DNA of 64,000 bases from Imbricaverruca yamaguchii (lineage: Eukaryota; Arthropoda; Thecostraca; Neoverrucidae). Each line of letters starts with the position of its first letter. Position 1 is the first letter of the stretch. A program made the translations under genes and the position numbers. The notes under the pieces were generated by a model. That model saw only the letters and a list, made by a program, of their open reading frames with translations. It did not search any database and had not been told where the DNA came from. The stretch is from contig JAOTOL010001547.1 of the NCBI GenBank assembly GCA_034440575.1, positions 1,472,001 through 1,536,000 on the forward strand. The letters run 5' to 3'. Shown here piece after piece: positions 22,336 through 34,690 of this stretch.

Positions 22336-25244
22336 GCTGTGGCCCCACCCAAAAGAAATTGAGCCTCTCTAGACTAGTGCCCTCGTGACAATTCTTGCGT
22401 CCACTCCTGGGGTATGTGATGGTAGGAGTTCAAGACGTAAAATAAGTTAGAAAGCGAAACGTTGTGGTACATAGAGCGAGTTCATGTTCCACACATGTCC
22501 CTCGGTATCTAGCTAGTACGCTACCAGATTGGTGGGTGGCTGGTTGAATTTTGCATCGGAATGCCGTGCAAAAAAAATTGCCATCTTTGTCACGGTGCCG
22601 TTTTAACCGTCCATAGGAGCTGGCAGGACTGGTGGGTGGTGGACTCGACACGTGCAACAGTCTTCAGAATGCCATACAAATGTCTTTAGATCCAGAAAAA
22701 AGCCCACCAGATCATGTTTGCCACTGCCCGTAAATTTAAGGCTTCTGTTGACGAAATGCACAAGCCCAGGTGCAAAATTTAACCGTGGAAGTGCTACCAG
22801 CGCCGACATTTATGCTGTGGCAAGCATCAGTCATGTTTCCAGAGTATGGCACAGTTGACAAGTTTGTACTGCTCTAGCCGCCTACCCGATTACCTGCAGT
22901 CGTATCATTACGCTTTGTTACCACCTCCCATCCTGGTGAACGCAATTGTTTCCTTGTGACGTCAGTGAAAACAACCTACAGACGCTCTAACTTCTTAGTA
23001 GCACTTTCAGCAAGAGTTAAATCGAATTTGTGTTCTTGTACAGATATACTTTCTACGTTCAGTAACTGACCATTGACAGTGCACGCAGGATACCTTCAAC
23101 GAGCACCTTTACTTCATCGTCGATGGCCTCCGAGGAGCTCTGGACTTGCTAACGGAAGGGCACTGGCCCTTGCACCCACCTCCTGGTTGCGCCTTTGTCT
23201 GCATCTCTGCGACATTCAGGCACCACGCGATCACATAGGTCAACGTCAAGTGGGGAGGAATGCTCTAATAGGGATGCTTCAATGAGAAAATGCTACATTT
23301 AACGTAAAGCTGGAATTTCAGGTGGATATATGTCTCCGCCGATACCAGAAGTGTCGACACTCAATCTAAAAGCCCAAATACATGCGACTAAATAGTCATC
23401 TCCCATCATTTTATTATACTTGCATCTTCTTGGGAATTCAAATGTCCTGTGATAGTTCATCAAGTTGAAACCCCTGGCTTAGGTGATTCTCCTTTGACAA
23501 TGGAACAATGACTCACTTCTCCCCACAATCCCGCAAGGTAAATTTCAAGGGAACTTTAGAGCCAAAGAAAGCAAAGCTTGTGAACAACTTCTATAAGTGC
23601 ATTAAACCTCGCAGAGTGACGGCAGGGTGCTAAGTATCCACCCTGTGACATCTTTTTGGTACACCTGCGGAACATCTGAAGAAGAGCTGCTGAAATTTAC
23701 AATAATTGATGTCATGTCAATTCTAAACATCCCTTTAAATTTTCACGTCAGGATCATCTCAGGTAACTTATGTTGGTTAAGCTGTTGAGCTAAGCTTGAA
23801 AGTTGTTGATGTACGGCATGCCGAACCAAAGCATGCATAAACAAGCCGTTGCCTTCGTTGTGGGCTCCGGTGCTGCTGTGTGTTGATGTCGAGTACGGTT
23901 TCAACTGACAGCCTTTTCCTTACTTCCCGTGGTGCTTCGAAGTCATCCTAGATCACAGTCCAGCGCAGAAGTTAGCTTCGAATACTTCGCATTAAGTTTG
24001 ATGCTTAGTTAGAAGCGCTTTAGCTCAGCCTTGAACTTTATTTACTTTTTCACTTGGCTTGCACTACATTGCCAGCCGTCATAAGCATACACTGGAAGTA
24101 CTCGTCGTCCCCGGTCAGAGATTTAGGAAGCTCCTGTTGCGATATGCCTTCCAGATAGGACGTTTCTTGCAAATGCTGTGAAGTGCACCGATACAGGCAT
24201 GAATTAGTTTTACTCGCTAATATTGAAAATACAGGCGCCACAAGGATCACGGGGACACCAGTTTACCGAACTCAAGCACAAGCATACCTTTGGCTAATTA
24301 TCCTTTGGTTAAGTGAAAAACATCTGATGATAGGACTTGCTAAAAAAAAGTGCAGGCTTGTGCAACACGAACGGCATCTGAGTTTACTTTGCAAGAACTA
24401 TAACTTTTGCGTATCGCCTGTTATGAAGTTCACCTCAAATAAAAAAATGACATTAGTAAATTGTGTGCAGAATCGATCACTCAATTTAGCATCGAATCCA
24501 TTAACCCTCTACACCCTCCCAGCGCAAAAATACAGTGGGGTGGGTAAGTTGTTTATGATGGTCATACTTGTGGGACCATGTTGACGGATGTTGACCCAGA
24601 TCACCTGCGGAAAACAACTTTGACGGATGTTGACCCAGATGAAATTTCATGCATGGTAGTTCTTATTTCACGAACTATGAAATGCATTAAAAAAATATCC
24701 GACAGAAACACATACATTTTTATGCCAAGTTTATATTAATGTGCATATTACGCCTGACACAATATGACCTTGACATATATTTCAAAGAAGCACAACACTT
24801 CTACACTTCTACACTTCTAAATATTTTGCAACGCTGCCTGGAATAACGAACGGTGTTTCGGTTCCCGCAACCCCCTACCCCTTGCTAGAAGTGAGATATG
24901 AGAGCAGGGTTAGTTATCCAACCGGCGTCCGTTTTGAGTTTGAGGGGAGCGTGTCCATGTGAAGGTCCGGAAAACTACATCACCAGTAGCTATCTTTCAT
25001 CATCTGCTGATGCCTCATATCGCTTTTAAAAAAACGATTTCCACACCGGGAAAACTCCCCCGGTTGAGGACCTGCATTGTGCATGCTTCTCAGCTTGACA
25101 CTTCTACCCTGTATTCGATATAGCAGGCGTGATTTTTCATGGTTTTGTTCGGTAGCAAGCTTCGTGGTTTTCCACTTGCACCGGTTTTCACTCGACGTTG
25201 ATCCCTTTGACGATTCCTCGTTTTACGTTTTGTTTCCGGACTTT

Positions 25245-25425
25245 TTGCGTGTTTATTTGCCCGAGCACCAGCGTGGCTCCCAACTGGCCGGGGCTGGGCT
25301 GGCGGCAACCGGGCGGCAATGTCGCTGCATTGACGGCACGTCACACTCTCGGCTTAAATCCGGTCGTTGAACCGGAATTTCCAGATCGGGTGGTCAGGAC
25401 AAGCTCCACGCAACACACTCCGCTC
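25245..25425 (+). mobile_element. Diverged SINE copy (body only)
   Basis: Blocks CAACTGGCCGGGGCTGGG, ACCGGGCGGCAATGTCG, GCATTGACGGCACGTCA, CCGGTCGTTGAACCGGAATT and GGGTGGTCAGG align in order with the SINE body seen at 11.6 and 52.7 kb. No tRNA head is recognisable. Confidence 0.6.
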
Positions 25426-26789
25426 CACTGATGACTCTGTTCCATGAAGGCAGCCCAGCAAACATCCAGACAATGTTCTTAAAAGATGCACTTGGTGGGG
25501 TATAGGAGTTCCCAGGCTGTCCAAACTGCCAACTCCTGCCACGAGTGGCATTGATGACATAACCTGGACTTTGCCATTGCCCATTTCAGACCGCAGTGTT
25601 CCTGCGCATCGCCGCCAGATGCTGCCTCCTACTGTACGATATATTTAGCGTCCAGGGAAGGTGAGGGATAGCTTAACTTAACTTAACTTCAAGGTTGGGG
25701 TTGGTGAGTGATGTCCCTCCATCTCAGCTTTACCTAAAGGTCTGTGAATCGGCTGGTCCGCATTTAATGATGCTGAGCCTGTTTTGAGAGGCGTTAATTT
25801 TTGCTCAACTACAGGACCTTTTTACTACTTTAGAAGCGAGCAGCTCTGACTCACTTAGAGAAAATGAACACTGACAACAGCTGGTTTTGCTATTTGTTGT
25901 GCACCTTTTAGAATGCAGTCTATTGTTATCAGGAGTGCCTAAAATGTGGATTGGATGAAACCACTTCAGACAAGCATGCAGCCAACGGGTGGCCGATAGC
26001 GGGACAAGATCGCCGACGACGTGGCTCCGTCATCCCATGACCTTGCCTGTGCCTTCGTCTCTGATCGGTATTCTCTGGCGAGCTGGGACATGCTTTCTGC
26101 TGGCTCGGCCGTCGGACTGCCGCGCGCCAGGGATTCGTAGCTCGCTCGCCCGTTCACCGTTGCACAAGAGTTCGCCGAGCGTTATATCCGACGATTGACC
26201 CATGGTTTTGAAACGTGGAAACCGGCTGTTCTGCCATAATCCCTGCACGGGCAATCCGGCTGAATGTACCGGTCAGACCACGAGTTATGACAGAGGCCAC
26301 CGGCCAGATTATTTATCATAGCGCAAAACGTCACAGTGCAATTGATGAGACGCAAGAGAAACAATGCATTGGCAATGATCGGCAATGCATTGGCAATGCA
26401 TGTATGGCAATGATCTGACAGTATTAGGGAGCTAATTACGCGGGCACGTTCTAAGCCTTTTTACTTTGTTACTTTCATGATGCATTTTAACGGTTTGCGC
26501 AGTAACCAATGCCCTAGAGTGGCTTGCAACACTTTGACATTGTTTGTTCTTCATACGCTGACCGGCTGGGGAGTGAGTAAGAAGCTCCGTCCTGTTCTTG
26601 CATTCGGAGCACCTTGTTGCAAATATGGTAATGTAGCTCAACACTACAAATATGGTGACGAATCTACAGTGATCGGCGTATGGCTAGGTGCATATGAGTA
26701 CTGAGCATTTACATTCAAGTGGAGTTTAAAACTGGCTGGCATCTTTGGCCTTGTAACTGTCCTACCATCACCACGGCCTACAGGTTACC

Positions 26790-27404
26790 TAAGCTGACCT
26801 GGGCCGTGGTCCCTCGACTGGCCGGGACCGTGGTCTCTCGACTGGCCGGGATCTCGCCCCCTCAACTGACCGGGACAGCGGTCCGCAGGTTGCTTCAACT
26901 GACCGGGACTATAGGTTACCTCGATTGACCGAGACCGTGGTCCGCAGGTTGCCGCGACTGACCGGGACTATAGGTTACCTCGATTGACCGGGACCTCGGC
27001 CAGCAGGTTACCTCGGCTGACCGGGACCGTGGCCAGCAGGTTACCTCGACTGACCGGGACCTCGGCCAGCAGGTTACCTCGATTGACCGGGACCTCGGCC
27101 AGCAGGTTACCTCGACTGACCGGGACCGGGGCCCGCAGGTTGCCGCGACTGACCGGGACCTCGGCCAGCAGGTTACCTCGACTGACCGGGACCGTGGCCC
27201 TCAGGTTGCCGCGACTGACCGGGACCGTGGCCCGCAGGTTGCCGCGACTGACCGGGACCGTTGCCCACAGGCTACCTCGACTGACCGGGACCTCGGTCCA
27301 GCAGGTTACCTTCGACTGACCGGGACTATGGCCCGAAGGCTATCTCAACCGACCGGGACCTTGGCCAGCAGGTTACCGCGACTGACCGGGACCGTGATCT
27401 GCAG
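26790..27404 (+). repeat. 33-bp minisatellite abutting exon 4
   Basis: About eighteen copies of a unit containing CGACTGACCGGGACC, then a variable GTGGCC/TCGGCC block, then CAGCAGGTTACCT or CGCAGGTTGCCG. The 33-base period is a multiple of three, so one frame is open as an 11-residue repeat ([11 protein letters not shown]). Frame openness alone is not evidence of coding here. The last unit contains the true exon 4 acceptor, GATCTGCAG|GTTTCC. Confidence 0.95.
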
Positions 27405-27621
27405 GTTTCCTGAACTTTGCGTGCCCAGAGCAGGAGTTCACGCCGGACCAGGTGGGAGACTTCACCAAGGAGGCGCACCCCAGCGACTGCACTAAATACT
27501 ACCTGTGCCTCAAGAAAGAAGACGGAACGATCAAGCCGCGCCTCCAGGGCTGTCCTGAGGCGACCGTCTTCGATCCGGAGAAGAAAATGTGCAGCGAAAA
27601 CCCTGAGGAAGTTTCCGGGTG
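27405..27621 (+). CDS. CPAP3: CPAP3/obstructor-like protein, exon 4 (chitin-binding domain 3)
   Basis: Acceptor CTGCAG ends at 27404. The exon joins exon 3 in phase 1 to read DVSGFLNFACPEQEF, the usual entry to the third domain. Cysteines are spaced C-X21-C-X5-C-X14-C-X12-C, followed by SENPEEVSG and a TG dinucleotide. The longer first and third loops are characteristic of the third domain in the family. DCTKYYLC retains the paired aromatics. The donor is TG|GTAAGC (27622-27623), phase 2. The split codon TG|Y is therefore predicted to encode the sixth cysteine, so the next exon should begin with T or C. With exons 2 and 3 this completes the three-domain architecture. Confidence 0.92.
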
Positions 27622-28750
27622 GTAAGCGTCTGCTAGCGCGGAGGGGGGGTAGTGTCGCCATACGTGGAGCCTGGGTGTGGCGATCGCCAGACAGTGACAA
27701 AACTGCCACAACTTTACCTGCTGGGAAACACTATTTTGTCATTAATTGCAAATAATATTCCCAGTCCATCAGATCCGTGCAGTGAGTGCAAACTTGTTAC
27801 GTACTATTTTGTTTCCAATTTGAGACGTTTGCAGTGGCATCATATCTGTTCACAAGTCATGCAATGTAAGCATGCCATCTCGGAGACACACGAAGAGAGC
27901 GAGATTGCTGTCTGTCCCCGCCCACTGCGATTCCCGCGATATTGTGCCAGGCGGATCCGACGTTCGACATCAGTCAGCCTGTCTCTGCTGCAAAAAAAGA
28001 AGTTGATATAACATTTAATTATAGTCGTGAATGGCTCGACTTTATCGCACGCGTTCCGCAATTGGGAACCGGAGTTGAAATGCAACTGGTCAGAATTGGA
28101 CTAGCGAGGTTTGCCTTAGACATTGTAGGTTACTGCAGGGAAGAGAATAATTTGAATGCTGGAGAGAGATTAGTAACGCTAAAGCATTGGCATCAGTCAG
28201 GTTTACTTCGCTCGGCGTGCGTTCACCAGGATGTACACCTCGGCACGTGACACGAACATTTGAGCTAGTACTTCGTGTGTGACGTCAGCAGAACAGTTGC
28301 CGTACAGTCCGGGATCCCTGCACTGTAAGAATGAAACACCTGCACACACAGCAGGTGGCAGTTTTACAGGACTGGCCGTACGGTAGAGGATCCCTGCACT
28401 GTAAGGTTGAAAAACGCACCCCCCCTACACACACAACAGATGGTAGTCCTACATAACTGGTTGTAAGGTACAGGATTCCTGTGGCAAAAGGTTAAAACAC
28501 ATACATACGCACACGGCTGCTGTTCTGTAGGCTTCATACACGAAGTACTGGCACATCTGTTTGAACTCATGGCCTTGTTGTAAGTGAATTAGCTCGTGCC
28601 ATGGTGCTGTGTTAGACGGATGGTTTTCGTGAGTATTGTACGATGAACTAGTTTACAATATGAAGTTGATTGATTTTTATGGAGAGCACTGGGTAGGTGA
28701 TAGAAAATTAGCGCAATTGACGTAACGTTACTCTCCAATTCTTCATTCTG
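27622..28750 (+). other. Probable intron 4 of CPAP3-like gene
   Basis: The sequence follows a strong GTAAGC donor. No exon between here and 28750 could be recognised, although several CAG|T or CAG|C sites exist (for example 27833 and 27977). A degenerate repeat of about 85 bases, built on GGATCCCTGCACTGTAAG and CACACACA, occupies 28310-28530 in roughly three copies. Confidence 0.5.
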
Positions 28751-28954
28751 TGCGTCCCGGAACAACCGCGGCTGCGTGCTGTGTGGCCGGCACTATGTGT
28801 TGAACAGGCTGACGCCGCTGACCGACGCCGCCGTGTTCACAGCGAGAATGCCATCGACCCCGGCGTACTTGCCACGTTCCGGGAGCGACAGCAGATCGAG
28901 GAGGAGAGGCGCGAGACACGCCTGCAGGAGCTGCGCGAGTCACTCACCGGCTAG
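28751..28954 (+). CDS. Candidate C-terminal exon of CPAP3-like gene (uncertain)
   Basis: A G/C-third-position-rich stretch ends in frame with NAIDPGVLATFRERQQIEEE, then RRETRLQELRESLTG and a TAG at 28952-28954. The charged, heptad-like tail would suit a C-terminal helix after the third chitin-binding domain. The problem is the 5' edge: a pyrimidine-rich stretch precedes 28751, but there is no AG at the required place. The left half (to about 28845) looks more coding-like in a different frame (RGCVLCGRHYVLNRL). Either the true acceptor lies elsewhere, a sequencing indel is present, or this exon belongs to another transcript or a decayed copy. Codon bias and position support coding. Membership of this gene is inference. 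Confidence 0.35.
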   Translation, partial: CVPEQPRLRAVWPALCVEQADAADRRRRVHSENAIDPGVLATFRERQQIEEERRETRLQELRESLTG

Positions 28955-31125
28955 ACCGGTGCTACGGCCGCGAAGCAATTCAGAAACGCAGGACGACTGG
29001 ACGGAAGCACCTCGTGCGAAAATGGGCAGGGCATCACAACTTCACAAGGCATTTGGAAAGAATGTGGGAGATTCTTGAGGGGAAGTACAATTTCATCACG
29101 AAGTTGTTAGCTGGGACATCATAGAATATCGTGTGTTTTTTTGAAAATCGAACAAAGGAACTCGCTTTCACTCTAATCTCGACAAAGATCAGATTGTTAC
29201 CAGATATGAATAATACTTCATGATTTACAGGGAATCTGTACATGGGAAATATGATTAAAAAACGCTTGGCTTGAGCAGTCGGCTGGTTTCTATCGTTTAT
29301 TGGAGCATCAAACGCAGATTGACAGTGAGCTGGATTTGCACGATGAAGCCACATTCGCCACTACGAAACTCTTTACTAGCTAATCCGAAGCTCGCCATCC
29401 GCTACTCCGAAGCTGGCTACCCGCTACTCTGAAGCTGGCTACCCGCTACTCTGAAGCTGGCTACCCGCTACGCCGAAGCTGGCAACCCGCGATAGTTGAC
29501 CACAAGCTGTGGTTCATGTGCCGACAGCATGGGACCGCGAAGAATCAGCGACAGCGGTGCATGCTCAGTTTCGACATGCATCGTGAACCGCATTTGATAA
29601 TTAATCCAGTCTAAGCGTTGTTGAGTGTGTGCGTTGTTTGACAACGTTTGTGCAGAGGTACAGACAAGGGGGCGCCCGCACTCCCCCTTGGCACGTAAAA
29701 ATACACTAAATGAAATGAGACATTTTGAGATTTTCGCAGCGGAAAAACACAAATTCTCAAAAGCTTTGATTTTTTTTTTAAAAAGCTCCTGCGCCGAAAG
29801 CTTTCTTCGTCTCATCATATTTTTTTCGTGTGATCGGGCCCCTCTTAAGAAAATCTTCGCTGCGCCACTGTGCATTTGCACCATCCTTGTATTTGCGCAT
29901 AATTCTTTGTGCTCTGTAGACTAGCAGTCATGATGATGTGAAATTATTCGCTGCGATTATTTTTTCGTAGGGTGGGTGTGGGGTTTCATTTTAAAAGCGT
30001 ATCTATGTAGATTCATCATTTAATTAAGGAAAATGTTGTGTCGATTGCGAGTTATGATATATATAGAGCTACGATATATTTGTTATATTAGCTGAGCGGA
30101 AATTTGAACGCGATTGCAGTTATGAAATCAGATGCACCATGATTAACCGAAAAAAGACGAAAGCTTTTGGAATCGGCGATTTAAGTAACGACAATGATGC
30201 CAATGCGTCTGGTATTGTTCTAAGTGCAGAACGCGTCATCTTCCAATTTGTTCATTACACAAGAACAAACACTGTCCACCGTCAATTTTGATGAATGTCT
30301 TCAAGCATGTCCTTGTGTGGTAATAAATAAAATGCAGAACGGTTGCTTCTTCCTGCCTCTATGATATATACTTACCTGGATTAAATGCTTCACAAACTAT
30401 GCCCTTCAAAATACTGACTGGTGGCTTTAGGTTAATATGTCTGCTACGACTTATTTCTGGTTATGATTCGAACGACAACAGATCGGTTCGCTTCCAAACG
30501 TCAACAATATATTGTCACTGCTCTATGAATACACACCACCCGGATCAGGCATATTAAGACTAAGTTTATCAGCCATCTCCATGTGAAGTAGGGACAACTT
30601 CACGCTCCCCTCCCACTAGTAGGCGCTCTACCGGGAGGAACCGGGAGACTACACCACCGGGTAAGCTAAAACCATCGGCTGTCCCGCATCAGGTTGACAG
30701 GATCACTCGTGTGATCCAGAGCCTCAAACCATTTAGCAGCAAATTAACCTTTTTAACCTGCGACTGGATGGAGGGAGGCTATATTTGACACCGCCACGGT
30801 TATTCATAAATGGTTTAGGAAAGGAAATGGAAACCCCTGACAATGGTATGGGGGTGGAAGCTGGTCACACCTCCCTTGTGCTGCAAACAAATCACAACCA
30901 GCCACTAGCATGTACATGGGCAACGCATATTCACATAGGTGTGTTTGTGCGTGTTGCATAGACGTGCTTAGTTCTGCAACACTGGTGGTAGCCTGACTAT
31001 ACGCTAGCTGTTTGCATTCCCTACTACCACTTGATATTTAACCGGCCTTTTCTTGATGTAGCGGAACATAACCAGCCAGTGTGTAGAAAAACCAAGTTTA
31101 ACTGCTAAGCTTACCTACGACATAC
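28955..31125. other. Probable 3' flank / intergenic
   Basis: No gene is seen. 29382-29492 holds about five copies of a 22-bp repeat (CTACCCGCTACTCTGAAGCT plus GG). An AATAAATAAAA cluster at 30322-30332 could serve as a polyadenylation signal if the last CPAP3 exon is the one proposed. That distance (about 1.4 kb) is plausible but not evidence by itself. Confidence 0.5.
29382..29492 (+). repeat. 22-bp tandem repeat
   Basis: About five head-to-tail copies of CTACCCGCTACTCTGAAGCT plus GG, the outer copies diverged (CTACTCCGAAGCT, CTACGCCGAAGCT). Confidence 0.9.
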
Positions 31126-31966
31126 TTAACCCGCGCCGTCCTTCCGGTTGAATACTCCCACCCCGTCCGGGGGGGGTTGAAGACCCCCTCTAAAATCTAA
31201 ACTAAGCATCGCACGAAAACGAAAGAGGAGTCACCGGAAAGTGCTCGACGAGTAGGGTCCGGGTCCACCCTCCAAAGCAATTTCCCCCAAAAGTGACGTC
31301 ACCAGGGGGCTAGATTTTCACGACTTTTCACTGCTTACATTATGTTTTTGATTCTGGGGAGTTCATTTTGGTGGATATATGAAAAAATACTTGGAATGAG
31401 AAAAGGACAGCGAAATCGACCAGTGCTATATTTCTTGGCTCCTCAAATTTTTTATGTTGTTGAAATTTCAAAATTTTGAGTTTTCAAGTTTTCTTTAATT
31501 TTCCTTTTCCATTGGGTAGTTCAGACCGAGAAACGTTGTTGAAAGTCAACTTGCCTTAATACAAAATGCTTACTTTAGCCAGATCCTGTATTTGAACTGC
31601 AATTTGGCAAATGCGCAAAATTTATATGAAGTTAAGAACGAAAAGAGAGAAAAATTCCACTCGTACGTTTGTTGCATCCGTAAAAAAAAGCAAACGCTGA
31701 AAGTTTCATTAAAATATCTGTATCCGTCAAAGATGCGTTAAAGACTGTTTGAACTTTTTTGGAGGTGACTTCACTTCACCTACAATAACTCTAACTCATT
31801 GACCCTAGATGACCTGATCTAAAACTTTTGAATCAGCATGTCAAATTAATGTGGGAAAAGGTATGCCAAATTTGGGCGTGCTGTCGTGCGCCGTTCGTCC
31901 GCTATCCGCGAAAAACCGGAAGGGGGGGGCGGTTGAAGACCCCCCCCCCGAGACGGGACGGGTTAA
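31126..31966 (-). mobile_element. Non-autonomous piggyBac-like element (TTAA target)
   Basis: The element is bounded by TTAA on both sides (31126-31129 and 31963-31966). Its termini CCCGCGCCGTC (left) and GACGGGACGGG (right) form inverted repeats matching at 9 of 11 positions. TTAA duplication with termini starting CCC is the hallmark of piggyBac-type insertion. The interior has no transposase frame. The right 300 bases are shared, in inverted orientation, with 4626-4910. The poly-G/C stretches near both ends (about 31165 and 31925) could form further stems. Confidence 0.72.
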
Positions 31967-34690
31967 TAACGAATCAACAACTAGTCCAAAACTAGCTTGG
32001 TATAGTTGATTCACTAAGCTACATGAGGATTTTTTGTCGTTGCTGAAGGTACAAGGTACAAGGTACAGGTAATGCAATTATTCATAAATTAGTAAACCAA
32101 CAAGTATGTAATAAGCATAGCTCGCATTCTAGAGCCATTCAAACTTCACTGTAATGCATAATGCATTGGGGGACGCGATCATTGCATACATCAATTCCAC
32201 CTTGAATGCATCACGATCAAAACTAGTCGGTTCATCTAGCACCAAACGTTTATGACTTGAACTAGGAATCCCCTATTTCACCATTTCCAAATCCTACAGC
32301 ACCACAAGGGCTCCAGCAGCATGGGATCCTTGTGCGCTGGCAACACATCACCAATGTGGAGCTTAAGACTGCCATAGATCCTCCGTAGTGACGGTGTAGG
32401 ATGCCGATCTCTGACCCCCGAAGAACCTCATCTCGACATGCAGGCACTATCAGCATTCACTCATGAACCGAACACCCGGCACACAATCACGAAGAAATGC
32501 TACAACATCTGCCTGCGTGACGGTGTAATGTGCCGAAGGTGGCGGCGACGAGAGAAGTTACAGATAACGCAGTTGAAATACTTGGGATAATAGTGAAGAG
32601 TGAAATATAGACAGTACATCACACCCCAACTTCCACACACACACAGGGAATCGATCAGAAAGGAAGCATCGCACGCAAGCGAAGTGCTGATATATACCCA
32701 ACCTAAGGACGAGCAAGAAGCAGACCACTACTGCCCGGCGACTTTTGGTTCATCCCCTCTTTGAGCAGCTGTAGGGCTGCCTGAAGAACCGTTTGGTCTC
32801 TGTAATGCCTAGCACCAGGGGCGGTCGGCCCATGTAAGGCACTGAGGCAGTGCCTCACCTGGGTAAAGCTGGGAAGCATTGTTGTATGCTATTTTCATAA
32901 AATGATGCTTTCATCCACTGGAAAATGGCAAACTTAAAAAAACTTGAAACAAATATGCATTGGTGACTCACAATTATGGTGAAAATTGAAGTTCATTTAC
33001 ATATAAATCATTTACATCTTCGCTTCCAAACAGCTCTATCACTGTTCGACAGAGGCTTTCCTCTCGCACATTTCGCCATATAGTAAGTTTTCGTTTCATA
33101 ACAAGCGCAGGGTAGGCAGGGCCTCCAATATCGTTTGGAAATTGGTGACGTCACATGGCTGGACAATTGCTCAGTCCCGTAGGCACTCCAGGGAAACTTA
33201 CGTGTTTTCCACACGATATTTATGATGTCATATACCATCGAAATGGAACAAAATCGGGTTCATTGGAAAGCTTGAATAATCGTGTCCACGGATATGAGCC
33301 GTATTTTCCATAAAACTAGGATTTTTCGCTTGGATCCACGCTGACTGCATTCATGTCAAGCGCCGCAGGAATCGCGCGGTGTCCCGGGTAGTGTCAGTAC
33401 GATGAGACAGGTCACCCATGTGCAGATACGGAGCCTGTAGCTGGTTTTCAGGATTGTTTTCCATTTTTAATTCATATACGTCTAGACCAGGTTGTTCTAT
33501 TTCTATATTTTCGAACAGCAAGTGCCCCATCAATGTAGGCCCTGTCCACTAATAATTTATACTTTTAACATGGGGTACCATTCAGCATGCACTCGATAGA
33601 TGTGGGGCTTCCCATCAACTTCATGTACTTTAATAATAATAGTAACAGCAATAATAATAATTCTGTATATACATATATATAAAAATAATAATAATATTGA
33701 TAATATATATAATGTGTGTGTGTGCATATGCCAGCCATTTCGGATAATGAAATGGATATATATGAAAACCTCAATGATATATGAATATATTATTTTATTT
33801 TCCGCCCTTAATAATGAAAACTTCCCGGCAATTTCGGAAGGACTTGAACAGGAGGGATAGGGTTGAAATCGTCTGACTTCGGAACGATGATAGGTTTGGC
33901 ACTTTGTAGCACCAAATTAAGTTGTTGATACTCATCTTACCATAAAGTAACAATAGATACTTATATAAAATACTAAAATACTGATCGAAATCCGGCGATT
34001 TTTTCTGCATCACCTCATTTGGGTGCCACGGACCGCCCCTGCCTAGCACCAGTTGGTGCAGATGAATGGTGAAGGGTCGTGCTCCACCACGACTCGGGAA
34101 TTTTAATTTCGATCCAGGTAAGCCGGCTACCATGTGGTGAAAGCCTCTGACTTCGATGTTCCCGAGAATAGATTCACCAGCGTTTTGCCGAACTTGAGGA
34201 AGCGACTGCCACATTCATCAGTGATCGTGGAGTACGACAGCGACCGCTCGCCACCCCCCCCCGAAGAGGCCTTCCATATAGCCATGACGACCTTCTATAA
34301 CTTTTGTCCTCCACACTTCCTCTGTGTGACACAGGAAAATCAGCCTAGAGTTATGAGTCAAACCCCGATGTTTTTCTTCAGACGCGCATGCACACACAAG
34401 GGGACACTCGCGTCACCATTAAATAGGATCGAGGAGTGCTTTAACTTAGCTAGCGTGGACATCTCGGTAAACTTTAGCGGTAGGGTGTGTCACCAGCCCC
34501 TCGGAGCTGAGCCAACCCAGTGTCCTTAAAAGTTGTGAAGCGTGAAACTTGCATTCTGCCACAAATGGCTTGAGCAGAGTAGCGAATAATTTGTTGGATA
34601 CACGAATGGTTCTTTTTAGTGCAATCAACATGAACTGAAATACAATATATGATCTTTCAGAGGAGCTATGAGTTCGTCGGCGCGGAAGTA
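31967..34690. other. Intergenic, no supported gene
   Basis: Low coding signal throughout. There is an AAT-rich microsatellite at about 33635-33715, a GGTACAA triplication near 32048 and a C-run at 34250. The short open frames lack codon bias or recognisable motifs. Confidence 0.6.

Larger units (their letters stand above)
13742..27404 (+). other. Intron 3 of CPAP3-like gene
   Basis: This is the longest intron, about 13.7 kb. It contains the 34-bp array, a hAT transposon with a nested LINE, a diverged SINE, a degenerate ~70-bp repeat patch and the 33-bp array that runs into the acceptor. The stretches 13810-15280, 22340-25240 and 25640-26780 contain no gene I can support. Confidence 0.7.

Noticed and set aside
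26984..27319. 11-residue repeat protein [11 protein letters not shown]
   Set aside because: The 33-bp period keeps any stop-free frame open. It lies in intron 3, out of frame with exon 4.
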